A DNA stretch of 64,000 nucleotides. It comes from Mycolicibacterium rufum (GTDB taxonomy: Bacteria > Actinomycetota > Actinomycetes > Mycobacteriales > Mycobacteriaceae). How positions within the stretch are numbered: the stretch's first letter is position 1; every line of letters begins with the position of its first letter. Under the pieces are notes generated by a model. The model was given only the letters and a program-made list of their open reading frames with translations. It searched no databases and was not told the origin of the DNA. The stretch covers positions 4,650,001 through 4,714,000 of the forward strand of contig NZ_CP092427.2 of assembly GCF_022374875.2 (NCBI RefSeq). Reading direction: 5' to 3'. Below, one piece after another: positions 36,412 to 46,256 of the stretch. A program made the translations under genes and the position numbers.

Positions 36412-38025
36412 TCAGGACACCGAACGCCCGGTCGCCGCGGTGTAGCCGGCGCGATAGCCGAACACCATGGCGGGACCCAGCGTTCCGCCCGCACCGCCGT
36501 AGGCCTTGCCCGTCGGGCCCGCCATCGCGTTGCCCGCAGCGAAGAGCCCGGTGATCGCCGTGCCGTTGACGTGCAGCACCCGGCCGTCCCGGTCGGTGCG
36601 CGGGCCGCCCTTGGTGCCCATCGCGCCCACCGACACCGGCACTGCGAAGTACGGGGCTGTGTCGATGGGCCCCAACGTCTTTCCCGCGGGCGTTGCCGCC
36701 GAGGCGTCGCCCCAGTACCCGTCGTAGGCGCTGTCGCCCCGTCCGAAGTCGGGGTCGTGCTCGGCGGCGACGTGGGTGTTCCAGGCCTGCAACGTCTGGG
36801 CAAGGCCGGTCGCGTCGATCCCGGTCTTCTCCCCGAGCTCGTCGAGATCGGCGGACTGGCAGAACCAGTCGGGAACCGGGCCGTCGGGGTCCACGCCGAG
36901 GAATCCGTAGTGCTTGAGGTGCAGGGAGTCGAACACGATCCACGCCGGGTCGTTGGCGTAACCGAGCTTGGGGTCCAGGAAGTGGAACGGCCCGGCCATC
37001 GAGTTGTACTCGCCGGCCTCGTTGAGGAAGCGCTCACCCGCCCGGTTGACGATGATGCTGCGCGGGCGGGTGCGTTCCAGGCGAACGCTGCGACTGCGCG
37101 GATGACCCTCGAAGGTGTCGCCGGGGATCTGCACGATGGGCACCCACCACGCCTCGCCCATGTTCGCCAGATCGGCGCCGTGCGCCATCGCCATCCGCAG
37201 ACCGTCGCCGGTGTTGTTCGGCGGTGAGACCGCGCCGCGCATGGGTCCGCGCAGATAGGCCTCGACGAGACGGCGGTCCCATTCGAACCCGCCGGTGCCC
37301 AGCACCACCCCGCGCCGCGCACGAACGCGGAAGTCCCTGTCGCCGTGCTGCATCCGCACGCCGGTGATGCCGAGCGGGTCGGCGAGGAGCTCGACCGCGC
37401 GGGCCTGGGTGTGCGGCGTGACGCCGGCGTCCAGCAGCCCCTTCAGCAGCCCGGCGATCAGCGAGGTGCCGGCGACGCAGTAGTCGCCCGATCCGCTGTC
37501 CACCGAGGCGTGGATGCGCGCCCGGGTCTCGGCGTCGATGCCGACGTTGCTGAAGTCGGCAGGGAACGAGGTGATCCGGTCGCGCCACTCGCCGAGCGTG
37601 GCGAGGTCGACGGGTCGCGTGTTGAGCGACCTGCCGCCCGTGGGACGGCCGCCGGGCAGTTCCGGTTTGTAGTCGGGAAATCCCTCCGCCACCTCGAACA
37701 CCAGATCGCTGTGCGCCTCGACGAATTCGAGCATCGGGGCGCCTGTGCGCACGAAGGTCTCGACGAGGTCGTCATCCATGACGCCGAGGGACTGTGCGCG
37801 CAGGTAGGCCATCGCGTCCTCGACGGACAGCGCGCCGTCGGCGGCGCGGTCGTGCGCCGGTATCCACACGATGCCGCCCGACACCGCGGTCGTCCCGCCG
37901 ACGGTGGCGGCCTTCTCGTACACCTCGACCGATGCGCCGTGGACCGCCGCGGTCAGTGCGGCGGTCAGGCCCGCGCCGCCACTGCCCAGTACGACGACGT
38001 CGACGTCGTGGTCCCAGTCGGTCAC
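36412..38025 (-). CDS. FAD-dependent dehydrogenase, 3-ketosteroid-delta1-dehydrogenase-like
   Basis: The 537-residue flavoprotein of the fumarate-reductase/KstD family has the FAD motif DVVVLGSGGAGLTAALTAAVHGASVEVYEKA, GGTTAVSGGIVWIP, and a C-terminal KAYGGAGGTLGPAMVFGYRAG block. There Tyr and Gly match the catalytic Tyr and Gly of KstD enzymes. It would remove hydrogens next to a ketone in a ring. It starts at GTG 38025 after GGAG, 22 nt downstream of the IclR gene. A second, different KstD-like gene is at 42347. The substrate need not be a steroid. Confidence 0.87.
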   Translation of the reverse strand: MTDWDHDVDVVVLGSGGAGLTAALTAAVHGASVEVYEKAATVGGTTAVSGGIVWIPAHDRAADGALSVEDAMAYLRAQSLGVMDDDLVETFVRTGAPMLEFVEAHSDLVFEVAEGFPDYKPELPGGRPTGGRSLNTRPVDLATLGEWRDRITSFPADFSNVGIDAETRARIHASVDSGSGDYCVAGTSLIAGLLKGLLDAGVTPHTQARAVELLADPLGITGVRMQHGDRDFRVRARRGVVLGTGGFEWDRRLVEAYLRGPMRGAVSPPNNTGDGLRMAMAHGADLANMGEAWWVPIVQIPGDTFEGHPRSRSVRLERTRPRSIIVNRAGERFLNEAGEYNSMAGPFHFLDPKLGYANDPAWIVFDSLHLKHYGFLGVDPDGPVPDWFCQSADLDELGEKTGIDATGLAQTLQAWNTHVAAEHDPDFGRGDSAYDGYWGDASAATPAGKTLGPIDTAPYFAVPVSVGAMGTKGGPRTDRDGRVLHVNGTAITGLFAAGNAMAGPTGKAYGGAGGTLGPAMVFGYRAGYTAATGRSVS

Positions 38026-38047
38026 CGCTGTCTCCTCTCGAGCATCC

Positions 38048-38782
38048 TCAGCTGAGGATCGCCGACAACTCGTTGGCTGCCGTGATGACGGCATCGCGCC
38101 CGTCGCGGACGACGTCCTCACGGTGCGAGATCAGGTTGATGCACGTGGGCGGCGACGGCGGCCGGCGGCGCACCGGCACCGCGAGCCCGAAGGTGTTCGG
38201 CTCGATCTCGCCGTGCGTGATCACCCAACCGCGTTGCCGCGCTTGCCCGACCAGCTCCCGCTCGCCGGGGCGGGGCGCCATGCTGGCCAGCAGCGCGATG
38301 CCCGCGGCCCCCCGGTCCAGGGGGTAGCGACTGCCTTCGTGGAAGGACAGTTGGTAGTACACGTTGGTCGGGACCATGACGGCCACCGCGACCTGTTGGT
38401 CGCCTTCGGCCACCAACAGCGAGACCGTCGTGCCGAGTTCATCGGCCAGGCTGCGCAGCGTGGGCACCGCCAGTGTGCGGACGTTGTTGTCGAACGACGC
38501 GCCGAGCACCGCCAGCGCCGCCGCCGAGCGATAGCGGCCGTCCTCACCCTTGGCGACGAACCGGAACGAGGCCAGGGTGCTGAGCAGGCGGTAGGCGATG
38601 GTGCGGTGCACGCCGATGCCGTCGGCGACCTGCGCGACGGTCATGCCGGTCGGCGAGCTGGCGACCAGCTGGAGCGCACTGAGGCCGCGGGCCAGGGTCT
38701 GCGATCCGGGAGCGCCATTGCCCGAGGACACGGCGCCATCCGGGGTGAGGTGACGGCCGGGGGCGGCGGACGCTCGGGTCAT
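38048..38782 (-). CDS. IclR-family transcriptional regulator
   Basis: The 244-residue protein has an N-terminal winged HTH (TLARGLSALQLVASSPTGMTVAQVADGIGVHRTIAYRLLSTL) and an IclR effector domain (TLRSLADELGTTVSLLVAEGDQQVAVAVM, GSRYPLDRGAAGIALLASM). It is co-directional with the KstD-like gene and divergent from the mhpC-led operon. The 151-nt divergent region holds two inverted repeats. It is a plausible local regulator of aromatic degradation genes, as IclR members often are. Confidence 0.9.
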   Translation of the reverse strand: MTRASAAPGRHLTPDGAVSSGNGAPGSQTLARGLSALQLVASSPTGMTVAQVADGIGVHRTIAYRLLSTLASFRFVAKGEDGRYRSAAALAVLGASFDNNVRTLAVPTLRSLADELGTTVSLLVAEGDQQVAVAVMVPTNVYYQLSFHEGSRYPLDRGAAGIALLASMAPRPGERELVGQARQRGWVITHGEIEPNTFGLAVPVRRRPPSPPTCINLISHREDVVRDGRDAVITAANELSAILS

Positions 38783-38852
38783 GCGCGACCTTCCTTGACA
38801 GACACGGTGACGAGAGTGATGCTCTGACTATAGTGCACACGGATGTGCGATA

Positions 38853-38871
38853 AGTGAGCAAACTGCTTACT
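38853..38871. promoter_or_regulatory. Imperfect inverted repeat, candidate IclR operator
   Basis: AGTGAGCA (38853-38860) and TGCTTACT (38864-38871) pair at 7 of 8 positions around AAC. The repeat is next to the GAGAAT palindrome, in the region between iclR and mhpC. Confidence 0.45.
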
Positions 38872-38876
38872 AAAAA

Positions 38877-38893
38877 TGAGAATACGATTCTCA
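38877..38893. promoter_or_regulatory. GAGAAT-N3-ATTCTC palindrome (site 3)
   Basis: TGAGAAT (38877-38883) and ATTCTCA (38887-38893) are perfect reverse complements around ACG, 41 nt upstream of the mhpC-like start. It shares its core and spacing with sites 1 and 2, which links the meta-cleavage operon to the ligase and SDR/meaB promoters. Confidence 0.7.
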
Positions 38894-38933
38894 CCGTCGC
38901 GATCCGCAGGACCGTCGCAGGAAGGGGTGCCGG

Positions 38934-39800
38934 GTGACGGAGTTCGAGAGCGTGTGGAGCGACCTGCAGGGCGTCGCGTTCTCGCAGGGGTACCTGGATG
39001 CCGGTGGCGTGCGCACCCGGTTCCTGCACGCCGGTGACCCGGCCGCGCCGACCTGCGTGCTGCTGCACGGCTCCGGCGGCCATGCCGAGGCCTATGTCCG
39101 CAACCTCGAGGCGCACGCCGAGCACTTCTCCACCTGGTCCATCGACATGTTGGGGCACGGATACACCGACAAGCCCGGCCACCCACTCGAAATCGCCCAC
39201 TACATGGGGCATCTGGCGGCCTTCCTCGACGCGATCGGTGTGCAGCGCGCGCACATCAGCGGTGAGTCGCTCGGTGGATGGGTGGCCTCCCGGTTCGCCG
39301 TCGACCATCCGGACCGGGTGGACCGGCTCGTGCTCAACACCGCGGGCGGCTCGCAGGCCGACCCGCAGGTGATGCAGCGCATCATCACGCTGTCGATGGC
39401 CGCGGCCGAGAACCCGACGTGGGAGACGGTGCAGGCTCGCATCAGGTGGCTCATGGCCGACAAGTCGAAGGGGTACGACGACATCGTGGCCAGCAGGCAG
39501 CGCGTCTACCGCCAGCCCGGGTTCGCCGACGCCATGCGCGACATCATGGCGCTGCAGGATCCGCAGATCCGCGCTCGGAATCTGCTGGGACCGAACGACT
39601 ATGGTGCCATCACCGCGCCCACGCTGGTGGTGTGGACGAGTGACGATCCGACCGCCGACGTCGAGGAGGGGCGGCGGATCGCGTCGATGATCCCGGGCGC
39701 CCGGTTCGAGGTGATGGCGGGATGCGGGCACTGGCCGCAGTACGAGGATCCCAAGACGTTCGACCGGCTGCACCTGGACTTCCTGCTGGGGCGGACATGA
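38934..39800 (+). CDS. mhpC: Meta-cleavage product C-C hydrolase (MhpC/HsaD-like)
   Basis: The 288-residue alpha/beta hydrolase has [23 protein letters not shown] (oxyanion region), [11 protein letters not shown], nucleophile Ser112 in GESLGGW, the acid in WTSDDPTAD and the His in [12 protein letters not shown]. These fit C-C hydrolases that split ring-opened aromatic products. GTG 38934 follows GGAAGGGG. It precedes an MhpA-like hydroxylase and an MhpB-like extradiol dioxygenase, which supports the call. The symbol is given by similarity; the exact acyl group removed is unknown. Confidence 0.8.
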   Translation: MTEFESVWSDLQGVAFSQGYLDAGGVRTRFLHAGDPAAPTCVLLHGSGGHAEAYVRNLEAHAEHFSTWSIDMLGHGYTDKPGHPLEIAHYMGHLAAFLDAIGVQRAHISGESLGGWVASRFAVDHPDRVDRLVLNTAGGSQADPQVMQRIITLSMAAAENPTWETVQARIRWLMADKSKGYDDIVASRQRVYRQPGFADAMRDIMALQDPQIRARNLLGPNDYGAITAPTLVVWTSDDPTADVEEGRRIASMIPGARFEVMAGCGHWPQYEDPKTFDRLHLDFLLGRT

Positions 39801-41485
39801 CCGGCGGCCACGACGTGGACGTCGTCATCGTCGGAGCGGGGCCGTCCGGGCTCACGCTCGCCAACATCCTGGGCCTGCAGGGAGTTCGCACGCTCGTCGC
39901 CGAGGAGCGCGACACCCTCATCGACTACCCCCGCGGCGTCGGTCTGGACGACGAGGCATTGCGCACCTTCCAGTCGATCGGTCTGGTCGACCGCGTCCTG
40001 CCGCACACCGTGCCCAACCAGATCCTGCGGTTCTTCGACGGCAAGCGCCGCCTGCTCGCCGAGATGGCCCCTCCGGACGCGCGATTCGGGTGGCCCAAGC
40101 GCAACGGCTTCGTCCAGCCGATGGTCGACGCCGAATTGTTCGCCGGACTGCACCGTTTCGACCACGTCGACGTGCAGTTCGGGCGCACGATGGCGACCTG
40201 TATCGAGGACGACGACGGCGTCACGGTCGAGTTCGGCGAGGGCCCCCCGGTACGCGCGCGCTACGTCGTGGGGTGCGACGGCGGGCGCAGCGCGACCCGG
40301 CGGCTCATGGGTGTCTCGTTCGACGGCACCACCTCCCCGACCCGGTGGCTGGTCGTCGATCTCGCCAACGATCCGCTGGGCCACCCGAACAGCGAGGTCG
40401 GCGCCGACCCGCGCCGACCCTATGTCTCGATCTCGATCGCCCACGGCATCCGCCGGTTCGAGTTCCTCATCCATCCGCACGAGACCGACGAACAGGCCGA
40501 CGACCCGGCCTTCGTCACGCAGATGCTCGCCGAACGCGTCCCGTATCCCGAGCAGGTCGACATGATCCGCCACCGCGTCTACACCCACCATTCGCGCATC
40601 GCGTCCTCGTTCCGCCGGGGTCGGCTGATGCTCGCCGGCGACGCCGCCCACCTGATGCCGGTGTGGCAGGGCCAGGGTTACAACAGCGGCATCCGCGACG
40701 CCGCCAACCTCGGCTGGAAGCTCGCCGCCGTCGTCACCGGCCAGGCCGAGGACGCACTGCTGGACACCTACGACGTCGAACGCCGCAGGCACGCGCGGGC
40801 GATGATCGACCTGTCCACCATGGTCGGCAGGGTCATCTCGCCCACCAACAGCCGGGTCGCCGCCCTGCGGGACAGGGTGATTCACGCGGCGTCGGCGGTG
40901 CCTACGCTCAAGCGCTACGTGCTCGAGATGCGGTTCAAACCGATGCCGCGCTACACCGAGGGAGCCGTGCACCATGCGGGGGCGCCATCGGTGAACTCGC
41001 CGACGGGCACGCTGTTCATCCAACCGCGCGTCGACACCCGGGACGGCCGGGACCTGCTTCTCGACGATGTGCTCGGATCCGGCTTCGCGGTGCTGTGCTG
41101 GAGCAACGATCTGCGCGCCGTGCTGGGGGACGCCGCCTTCGCGCGATGGAAGGCGTTGGGCGCGAACTTCATCGAGGTCCGGCCGATGACACAACTGCAC
41201 TGGACCGGCCACGACGACGAGGCGGTGACGGTCGTCGGCGACCGATCGGGCGCGCTCAAGTGCTGGTTCGACGCGACGTCGGAGTCGGTGCTGTTCCTGC
41301 GCCCCGACCGATGCATCGCCGCCGCCTGCATCGCCCAGCGCGCACCGGAGGTGTCGCAGGCGCTGTTCGGCGCGCTCCACCTGACCACGGAAGGAGGATC
41401 CCGTCCACATGTCGAGACTCGCGGTGTGCGCGCTGTCGCACAGCCCGTTGCTGAACCTTCCGGGACCGTCGCAGGAACTGCGTGA
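39797..41485 (+). CDS. mhpA: FAD monooxygenase, 3-(3-hydroxyphenyl)propionate hydroxylase-like
   Basis: The 562-residue class A flavoprotein hydroxylase has the FAD motif [22 protein letters not shown], the ARG/DG motif [11 protein letters not shown] and [32 protein letters not shown], as in MhpA and phenol-type hydroxylases. It would place a hydroxyl ortho to an existing one, making the catechol for the next enzyme. ATG overlaps mhpC by 4 nt. Its 3' end overlaps the mhpB coding start by 77 nt, an unusually long overlap, so the C-terminal tail ([17 protein letters not shown]) may not be functionally important. Confidence 0.85.
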   Translation: MTGGHDVDVVIVGAGPSGLTLANILGLQGVRTLVAEERDTLIDYPRGVGLDDEALRTFQSIGLVDRVLPHTVPNQILRFFDGKRRLLAEMAPPDARFGWPKRNGFVQPMVDAELFAGLHRFDHVDVQFGRTMATCIEDDDGVTVEFGEGPPVRARYVVGCDGGRSATRRLMGVSFDGTTSPTRWLVVDLANDPLGHPNSEVGADPRRPYVSISIAHGIRRFEFLIHPHETDEQADDPAFVTQMLAERVPYPEQVDMIRHRVYTHHSRIASSFRRGRLMLAGDAAHLMPVWQGQGYNSGIRDAANLGWKLAAVVTGQAEDALLDTYDVERRRHARAMIDLSTMVGRVISPTNSRVAALRDRVIHAASAVPTLKRYVLEMRFKPMPRYTEGAVHHAGAPSVNSPTGTLFIQPRVDTRDGRDLLLDDVLGSGFAVLCWSNDLRAVLGDAAFARWKALGANFIEVRPMTQLHWTGHDDEAVTVVGDRSGALKCWFDATSESVLFLRPDRCIAAACIAQRAPEVSQALFGALHLTTEGGSRPHVETRGVRAVAQPVAEPSGTVAGTA

Positions 41486-42350
41486 CGACATCGGGTCGGC
41501 GATCGACGCAGCGCGGGACTTCGTCGCGGCCTTCGATCCCGACCTCGTCGTGACGTTCTCACCCGACCACTACAACGGGTTCTTCTACCGGGCGATGCCG
41601 CCGTTCTGCATCGGCACCGCTGCCGAGGGCGTCGGCGACTACGGCACGTACGCGGGCCCGCTCGACGTGCCTGCGGATCTCGCCACCGCCTGTGCCGCAG
41701 CGGTTCTGGACGCCGACGTGGACGTGGCGCTATCCGCGGCGATGCACGTCGACCACGGGACGGTACAGCCGCTGCAGGAACTCTTCGGCGATGCGACCGC
41801 CAAGCCCGTCATCCCGGTGTTCGTCAACTCGGTGGCAACGCCGCTGGGACCGATGCGACGGGTGCGCGCGCTGGGCGCGGCCGTCGGCCGCTACCTCGCC
41901 ACGCTCGGCGCGCGCGTGCTGATCATCGGCTCGGGCGGGCTGTCGCACGATCCGCCCGTCCCGACGCTGGCCACCGCACCGCCCGCGGCGCTGGACCGCA
42001 TCATCCACGGCGCGCCGATGACCTCCGAACAGCGGCAGGCCCGCCAGAGCGCAGTCATGGAGGCCGCCCGTCAGTTCGCCGCGGGGGAGGGTCCGCTCGC
42101 ACCGCTGAACCCCGCGTGGGACCACGCGTTCCTCGATCTGCTGGACACGAACCGACTCGCCGACGTCGACGGGTGGGACAACGGCTGGATCGCCGCGCAA
42201 GCGGGCAATTCGGCCCATGAGGTGAGGACGTGGGTGGCGGCCTTCGCCGCGCTGGCGACCCAGGGCCCGTACACGACCGGGCACCGGTTCTACCGGGCGG
42301 CTCCGGAATTGATCGCCGGCTTCGCGATCCGGACGGCGATCACCGCATGA
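41409..42350 (+). CDS. mhpB: Class III extradiol dioxygenase, MhpB (3-carboxyethylcatechol 2,3-dioxygenase)-like
   Basis: The 313-residue LigB-superfamily enzyme is strongly similar to E. coli MhpB along its length: CALSHSPLL with His11, [22 protein letters not shown] with His54, [45 protein letters not shown], and ETKTW-like [13 protein letters not shown]. The histidines and a downstream acid would bind Fe(II) and cleave a 2,3-dihydroxyphenyl propionate-type ring next to the hydroxyls. ATG 41409 has GGAGG upstream. It overlaps the hydroxylase by 77 nt and the next gene by 4 nt. Confidence 0.9.
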   Translation: MSRLAVCALSHSPLLNLPGPSQELRDDIGSAIDAARDFVAAFDPDLVVTFSPDHYNGFFYRAMPPFCIGTAAEGVGDYGTYAGPLDVPADLATACAAAVLDADVDVALSAAMHVDHGTVQPLQELFGDATAKPVIPVFVNSVATPLGPMRRVRALGAAVGRYLATLGARVLIIGSGGLSHDPPVPTLATAPPAALDRIIHGAPMTSEQRQARQSAVMEAARQFAAGEGPLAPLNPAWDHAFLDLLDTNRLADVDGWDNGWIAAQAGNSAHEVRTWVAAFAALATQGPYTTGHRFYRAAPELIAGFAIRTAITA

Positions 42351-44098
42351 GCGCGGCGATGATCGACGTCGACCACACCACCGACGTGCTCGTCGTGGGT
42401 TCCGGCGGCGGCGGCATGACGGCCGCCCTGACCGCCGACGCCGCCGGACTGGACACCCTCGTCGTGGAGAAGTCGCCGCAATTCGGCGGCTCCACCGCGC
42501 TGTCCGGCGGCGGCATCTGGGTGCCCGGCGCACCGTCGCAGCGGCGCGCAGGGCACGAGCCCGACCCCGACGAGGTGTTCTGCTACCTCAAGGCGATCAC
42601 CGGCGGCCTGGTCAGCGACGCGCGACTGCGCATGTACGTCGATGCGGCGCCGGCGATGATGGAGTTCCTCGAGAACCGCAGCCCCTGGCTGGAATTCGTG
42701 TGGAAGCCCGGCTACGCCGACTACTACCCGGAGGTTCAGGGCGGATCGGCGCTGGGCAGCACCATCAACGTCGACGCGATCGACCTGCGGGCTCTCGGCG
42801 ACGAGGAGCAGAATCTGCTGGCCCCGCTGGCGCTGGCGCCCAAGGGCATCTGGTTCGGGCCCAAGGACCTGCGATTGTTCTATCAGGTGCGGCAATCCTG
42901 GCGCGGCAAAGCCGTTCTGTTGAAACTGATCTGGCGGATGGTCCGGGCGCGGGTGTTCGGTGACCGGATGGCCGCCATCGGACAGTCGCTGGCCGCGAGG
43001 CTGCGGTTGGCGATGAAGCAGCACGACATCCCGCTCTGGCTTTCGGCGCCCATGACCGAACTGATCACCGATGTCGACGGCACGGTGATCGGGGCGGTCG
43101 TGGAGAAGGACGGACGTCCGGTTCGCATCCGCGCCCGTCGCGGCGTCATCCTGGCCAGCGGCGGCTTCGACCACGACATGGCCTGGCGGCGGGAGTATCT
43201 GCCCGAACTCGACCACGACTGGAGCTTCGGCAATCCGGCGGCGACCGGCGACGGCATCCGGGCCGGCGAGAAGATCGGCGGCTCGACCGACCTGCTCGAC
43301 GAGGCCTGGTGGTTCCCCGCGATCTGCTGGCCCGACGGTCGGCTGCAGTTCATGCTCAACGAACGCATGATGCCGTCACAGTTCGTCGTCAACGGCGCCG
43401 GTGAACGGTTCATCAACGAGGCCGCCCCCTACATGGACTTCGCGCACGCGATGATCGACGGCCAGCGTTCGGGTGTCACCCACATTCCGTGCTGGCTCAT
43501 CACCGACATCCGGTCCTTCCACCGCTACGTCGTCGCCGGACACCTTCCGATCCCGAAGGTGCCGTTCGCTCCGGTGCCCACCGGACGCACGGTGCCTGCC
43601 GCCTGGCTGGAGTCCGGTGTGGTGAAAGAGGGCAGCAGCTTCGAGGATCTCGCTCGACAGATCGGCGTCCCGGCCGACCGGTTGCGCGCCACTGCGGATC
43701 GCTTCAACGCATTGGCCCGAACCGGACACGACGACGACTTCAACCGCGGCGACAGCGCCTACGACAATTACTACGGCGACCCGACGCTGCCCAACCCGAA
43801 CCTGTACCCGCTCGGCGACCCGCCGTACTACGCGTTTCAGATCATCCTGGGCGACCTCGGCACCTCAGGCGGACTGCGCACCGACGAGTACGCCCGGGTA
43901 CTGCGCGCCGACGACACGGTCATCGAGGGCCTCTACGCCGTCGGGAACGCCTCGGCTGCGGTGATGGGCCGCAGCTATGCCGGGGCGGGCGCCACCATCG
44001 GGCCGGCGATGACCTTCGGCTATGTCGCGGCACGCCACGTCGCCGACGCCCCGCTTCCGTCCCCACCGCCCGAACGTCAAGGAGGTATCCAAAAGTGA
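42347..44098 (+). CDS. 3-ketosteroid-delta1-dehydrogenase-like flavoprotein
   Basis: The 583-residue FAD protein has [49 protein letters not shown] at the N terminus and [23 protein letters not shown] near the C terminus. There Y544 and G548 match the catalytic Tyr/Gly of KstD enzymes. It is more KstD-like than the 36.4-kb paralogue. It is coupled to mhpB by ATGA. A ring dehydrogenation before or beside aromatic ring opening is plausible; the substrate need not be a steroid. Confidence 0.88.
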   Translation: MSAAMIDVDHTTDVLVVGSGGGGMTAALTADAAGLDTLVVEKSPQFGGSTALSGGGIWVPGAPSQRRAGHEPDPDEVFCYLKAITGGLVSDARLRMYVDAAPAMMEFLENRSPWLEFVWKPGYADYYPEVQGGSALGSTINVDAIDLRALGDEEQNLLAPLALAPKGIWFGPKDLRLFYQVRQSWRGKAVLLKLIWRMVRARVFGDRMAAIGQSLAARLRLAMKQHDIPLWLSAPMTELITDVDGTVIGAVVEKDGRPVRIRARRGVILASGGFDHDMAWRREYLPELDHDWSFGNPAATGDGIRAGEKIGGSTDLLDEAWWFPAICWPDGRLQFMLNERMMPSQFVVNGAGERFINEAAPYMDFAHAMIDGQRSGVTHIPCWLITDIRSFHRYVVAGHLPIPKVPFAPVPTGRTVPAAWLESGVVKEGSSFEDLARQIGVPADRLRATADRFNALARTGHDDDFNRGDSAYDNYYGDPTLPNPNLYPLGDPPYYAFQIILGDLGTSGGLRTDEYARVLRADDTVIEGLYAVGNASAAVMGRSYAGAGATIGPAMTFGYVAARHVADAPLPSPPPERQGGIQK

Positions 44099-45420
44099 AG
44101 ATTTCCCTGTTCTACGAATTCCCGCTGCCCCGACCGTGGTCCGACGACGACGAGCACCAGCTGTTCCAGCACGGGCTCGACGAGGTGGAGCTCGCCGACA
44201 AGGCGGGCTTCTCGACGGTCTGGCTCACCGAGCACCACTTCCTCGAGGAGTACTGCCATTCCACCGCCCCGGAGATGTTCCTCGCCGCCGCGAGCCAGCG
44301 CACTGAGAACATCCGCCTCGGCTTCGGCGTCATGCACCTCCCGCCGCCGATCAACCACCCGGCCCGCATCGCCGAGCGCGTCGCCACGCTCGACCACCTG
44401 TCCAACGGGCGCGTCGAGTTCGGCACGGGTGAGGGTTCGTCGGTCGCCGAACTCGGCGGCTTCGCCATCGATCCCGCCGACAAACGCGCGCAGTGGGAGG
44501 AGGCCCTGGAGGTCTCCATCCGCTGCATGACCGAGGCCCCGTTCACCGGCTTCAAGGGCGAACACGTCGAGATGCCGGCCCGCAACGTCATCCCCAAGCC
44601 GCTGCAGAGCCCGCACCCGCCGGTCTGGGTCGCCTGTACCCGTCCGTCCTCGGTGCAGATGGCCGCCCAGAAGGCCATCGGCGCCTTGAGTTTCGCCTAC
44701 ACCGGCCCTGAGGCGCTCAAGGAGCGGGTGGACGGCTACTACCGGGAGTTCGAGGAGCAGGGCACGCCCGTCACCCCGGCCATCAACCCCAATCTGCTCG
44801 CGATCGGCGGCGACCTGTCGATGATGGTCGCCAAGACCGACGAGCAGGCGCTCCAGCGGCTCGGCATCGGCGGGGGCTTCTTCTCGTTCGGGATCATGCA
44901 CTACTACCTGACGGGCATGCACACCCCCGGACGCACCGGCGTCTGGGAGCTCTACGAGCAGGCGGTGAAGGATGACCCGACGCTGGCCTACGGTCCCGGC
45001 CGTGGCGCGATCGGCTCGCCCGACACGGTGCGTGAGTTCCTGCGCGGCTACGAGCGCAGCGGCGTCGACGAGATCATCCTGCTGCTCAACCCGCGCAGCC
45101 ACGAGGGCACCATGGAATCCATCGAGATCATGGGCCGCGAGATCCTGCCCGAGTTCATCGAGCGCGACGAGAAGGCGGTCAGGGACAAGGCGCGACGGCT
45201 CGAACCGGTGATCGAGAAGGTCGAGGCGCGCCGGCAGCCCTCCGAGGCGCCGATGTTCGACGAGACCTACGCCTTCGGCGGTCTGCCCACCGGTCGCGGC
45301 GGCAAGTTCACCGCGGGCGAGATCCCCGAGGCGATGGCCGAGATCAACGAGGGCCGGGTGAAGGCCGCGCAGGCCGAGAAGGACGCGAAGGCGGCGAAGG
45401 AACCTGCGAGCAGAGCGTGA
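44095..45420 (+). CDS. Luciferase-like (LLM) flavin-dependent monooxygenase
   Basis: The 441-residue LLM protein has a charged C-terminal extension. It begins [15 protein letters not shown], with FSTVWLTEHHFLEEYCHSTAPEMFLAAASQRTENIRLGFGVMHLPPPINHPARIAERVATLDHLSNGRVEFGTGEGSS, and later GSPDTVREFLRGY. The GTG start is preceded by a perfect AAGGAGGT site and overlaps the KstD-like stop by 4 nt. The extension past residue 370 is Ala/Lys/Glu-rich and probably helical. The FMN reductase at 47.3 kb could supply reduced flavin. Confidence 0.87.
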   Translation: MKISLFYEFPLPRPWSDDDEHQLFQHGLDEVELADKAGFSTVWLTEHHFLEEYCHSTAPEMFLAAASQRTENIRLGFGVMHLPPPINHPARIAERVATLDHLSNGRVEFGTGEGSSVAELGGFAIDPADKRAQWEEALEVSIRCMTEAPFTGFKGEHVEMPARNVIPKPLQSPHPPVWVACTRPSSVQMAAQKAIGALSFAYTGPEALKERVDGYYREFEEQGTPVTPAINPNLLAIGGDLSMMVAKTDEQALQRLGIGGGFFSFGIMHYYLTGMHTPGRTGVWELYEQAVKDDPTLAYGPGRGAIGSPDTVREFLRGYERSGVDEIILLLNPRSHEGTMESIEIMGREILPEFIERDEKAVRDKARRLEPVIEKVEARRQPSEAPMFDETYAFGGLPTGRGGKFTAGEIPEAMAEINEGRVKAAQAEKDAKAAKEPASRA

Positions 45421-46256
45421 GTGCACTCGACGAACTGGTGCGCTACGACGGCAGGCACGCCGTCGTCACCGGTTGTGCCTCCGGAATCGGCGCCGCGGTG
45501 GCGGAGCACCTCACGGCGCTCGGTGCGCGCGTGACCGGACTCGATCTGCACCCTCCCGCGGGCACCTCTCCGCCGGCGCAGTTCGTTCGCGTCGACCTCG
45601 CCGATCCCGAGGCGGTGACCGCAGCGGCGGCCGCCGTCGACGGCGAGGTGGATGCCTTGTTCAATGTCGCCGGAGTGTCGTCGGGCATCGGCGACGCGGA
45701 GTTGGTGGTGCGGGTCAACTTCCTCGGCACGAGGCAGTTCACCGAAGCGCTCACCGACCGGATGCCCGTCGGCGCGTCGATCACCAACGTATCGTCCCTG
45801 GCGGCGTCGGGCTACCACGAGAACATCCCTCTCACAACGGGTCTGCTCGACACCGCGTCCGTGGCCGAGGGTGTGCGCTGGTGCGCCGAGAACCCCGAGG
45901 CGCTGGCCGACGGTGGCTACCGCCTGTCCAAGGAGGCGATCATCCTCTACGGCATGCGGCGGGTGGCCGAGCTGGGTGCCCGGGGCATCAGGATCAACTG
46001 CACCGCGCCCGGGGTCACCGAGACACCGATCCTCGACCAGTTGCGCGCGGCGTACGGCCAGCGCTACCTGGACTCCTTCACCACGCCGCTCGGACGGGTC
46101 TCCGACCCGGAGGAACAGGCTGCGGTGCTGGTCTTCCTCGGCAGTCGGGCCGCCAGTTACATCACCGGACAGGTGGTGTGGGCCGACGGCGGCATTCTTG
46201 CCCAGCGATGCGCGACCACGATGCTCGACAGCGTTGCGGCGCAGGGGAGTCGATGA
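45417..46256 (+). CDS. Short-chain dehydrogenase
   Basis: The 279-residue SDR has HAVVTGCASGIGAAVAEHLTALGARVTGLDLHPP (NAD preference by Asp), a short NVAG, the catalytic Ser region TNVSSLAASGYHEN and YRLSK, with the C-terminal YITGQVVWADGG. The spacing between the Ser and Tyr motifs is longer than usual (residues 126-178), as in 3-alpha-HSD/coniferyl-alcohol-dehydrogenase-like SDRs. It is coupled to the LLM gene by GTGA. Substrate unknown. Confidence 0.87.
   Translation: MSALDELVRYDGRHAVVTGCASGIGAAVAEHLTALGARVTGLDLHPPAGTSPPAQFVRVDLADPEAVTAAAAAVDGEVDALFNVAGVSSGIGDAELVVRVNFLGTRQFTEALTDRMPVGASITNVSSLAASGYHENIPLTTGLLDTASVAEGVRWCAENPEALADGGYRLSKEAIILYGMRRVAELGARGIRINCTAPGVTETPILDQLRAAYGQRYLDSFTTPLGRVSDPEEQAAVLVFLGSRAASYITGQVVWADGGILAQRCATTMLDSVAAQGSR

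Noticed and set aside
36412..44098. Firm assignment of both KstD-like flavoproteins as steroid dehydrogenases
   Set aside because: Tyr/Gly motifs match, but no other diagnostic steroid-degradation genes (KshA, HsaC, KstR) lie here, so the substrate was left open.
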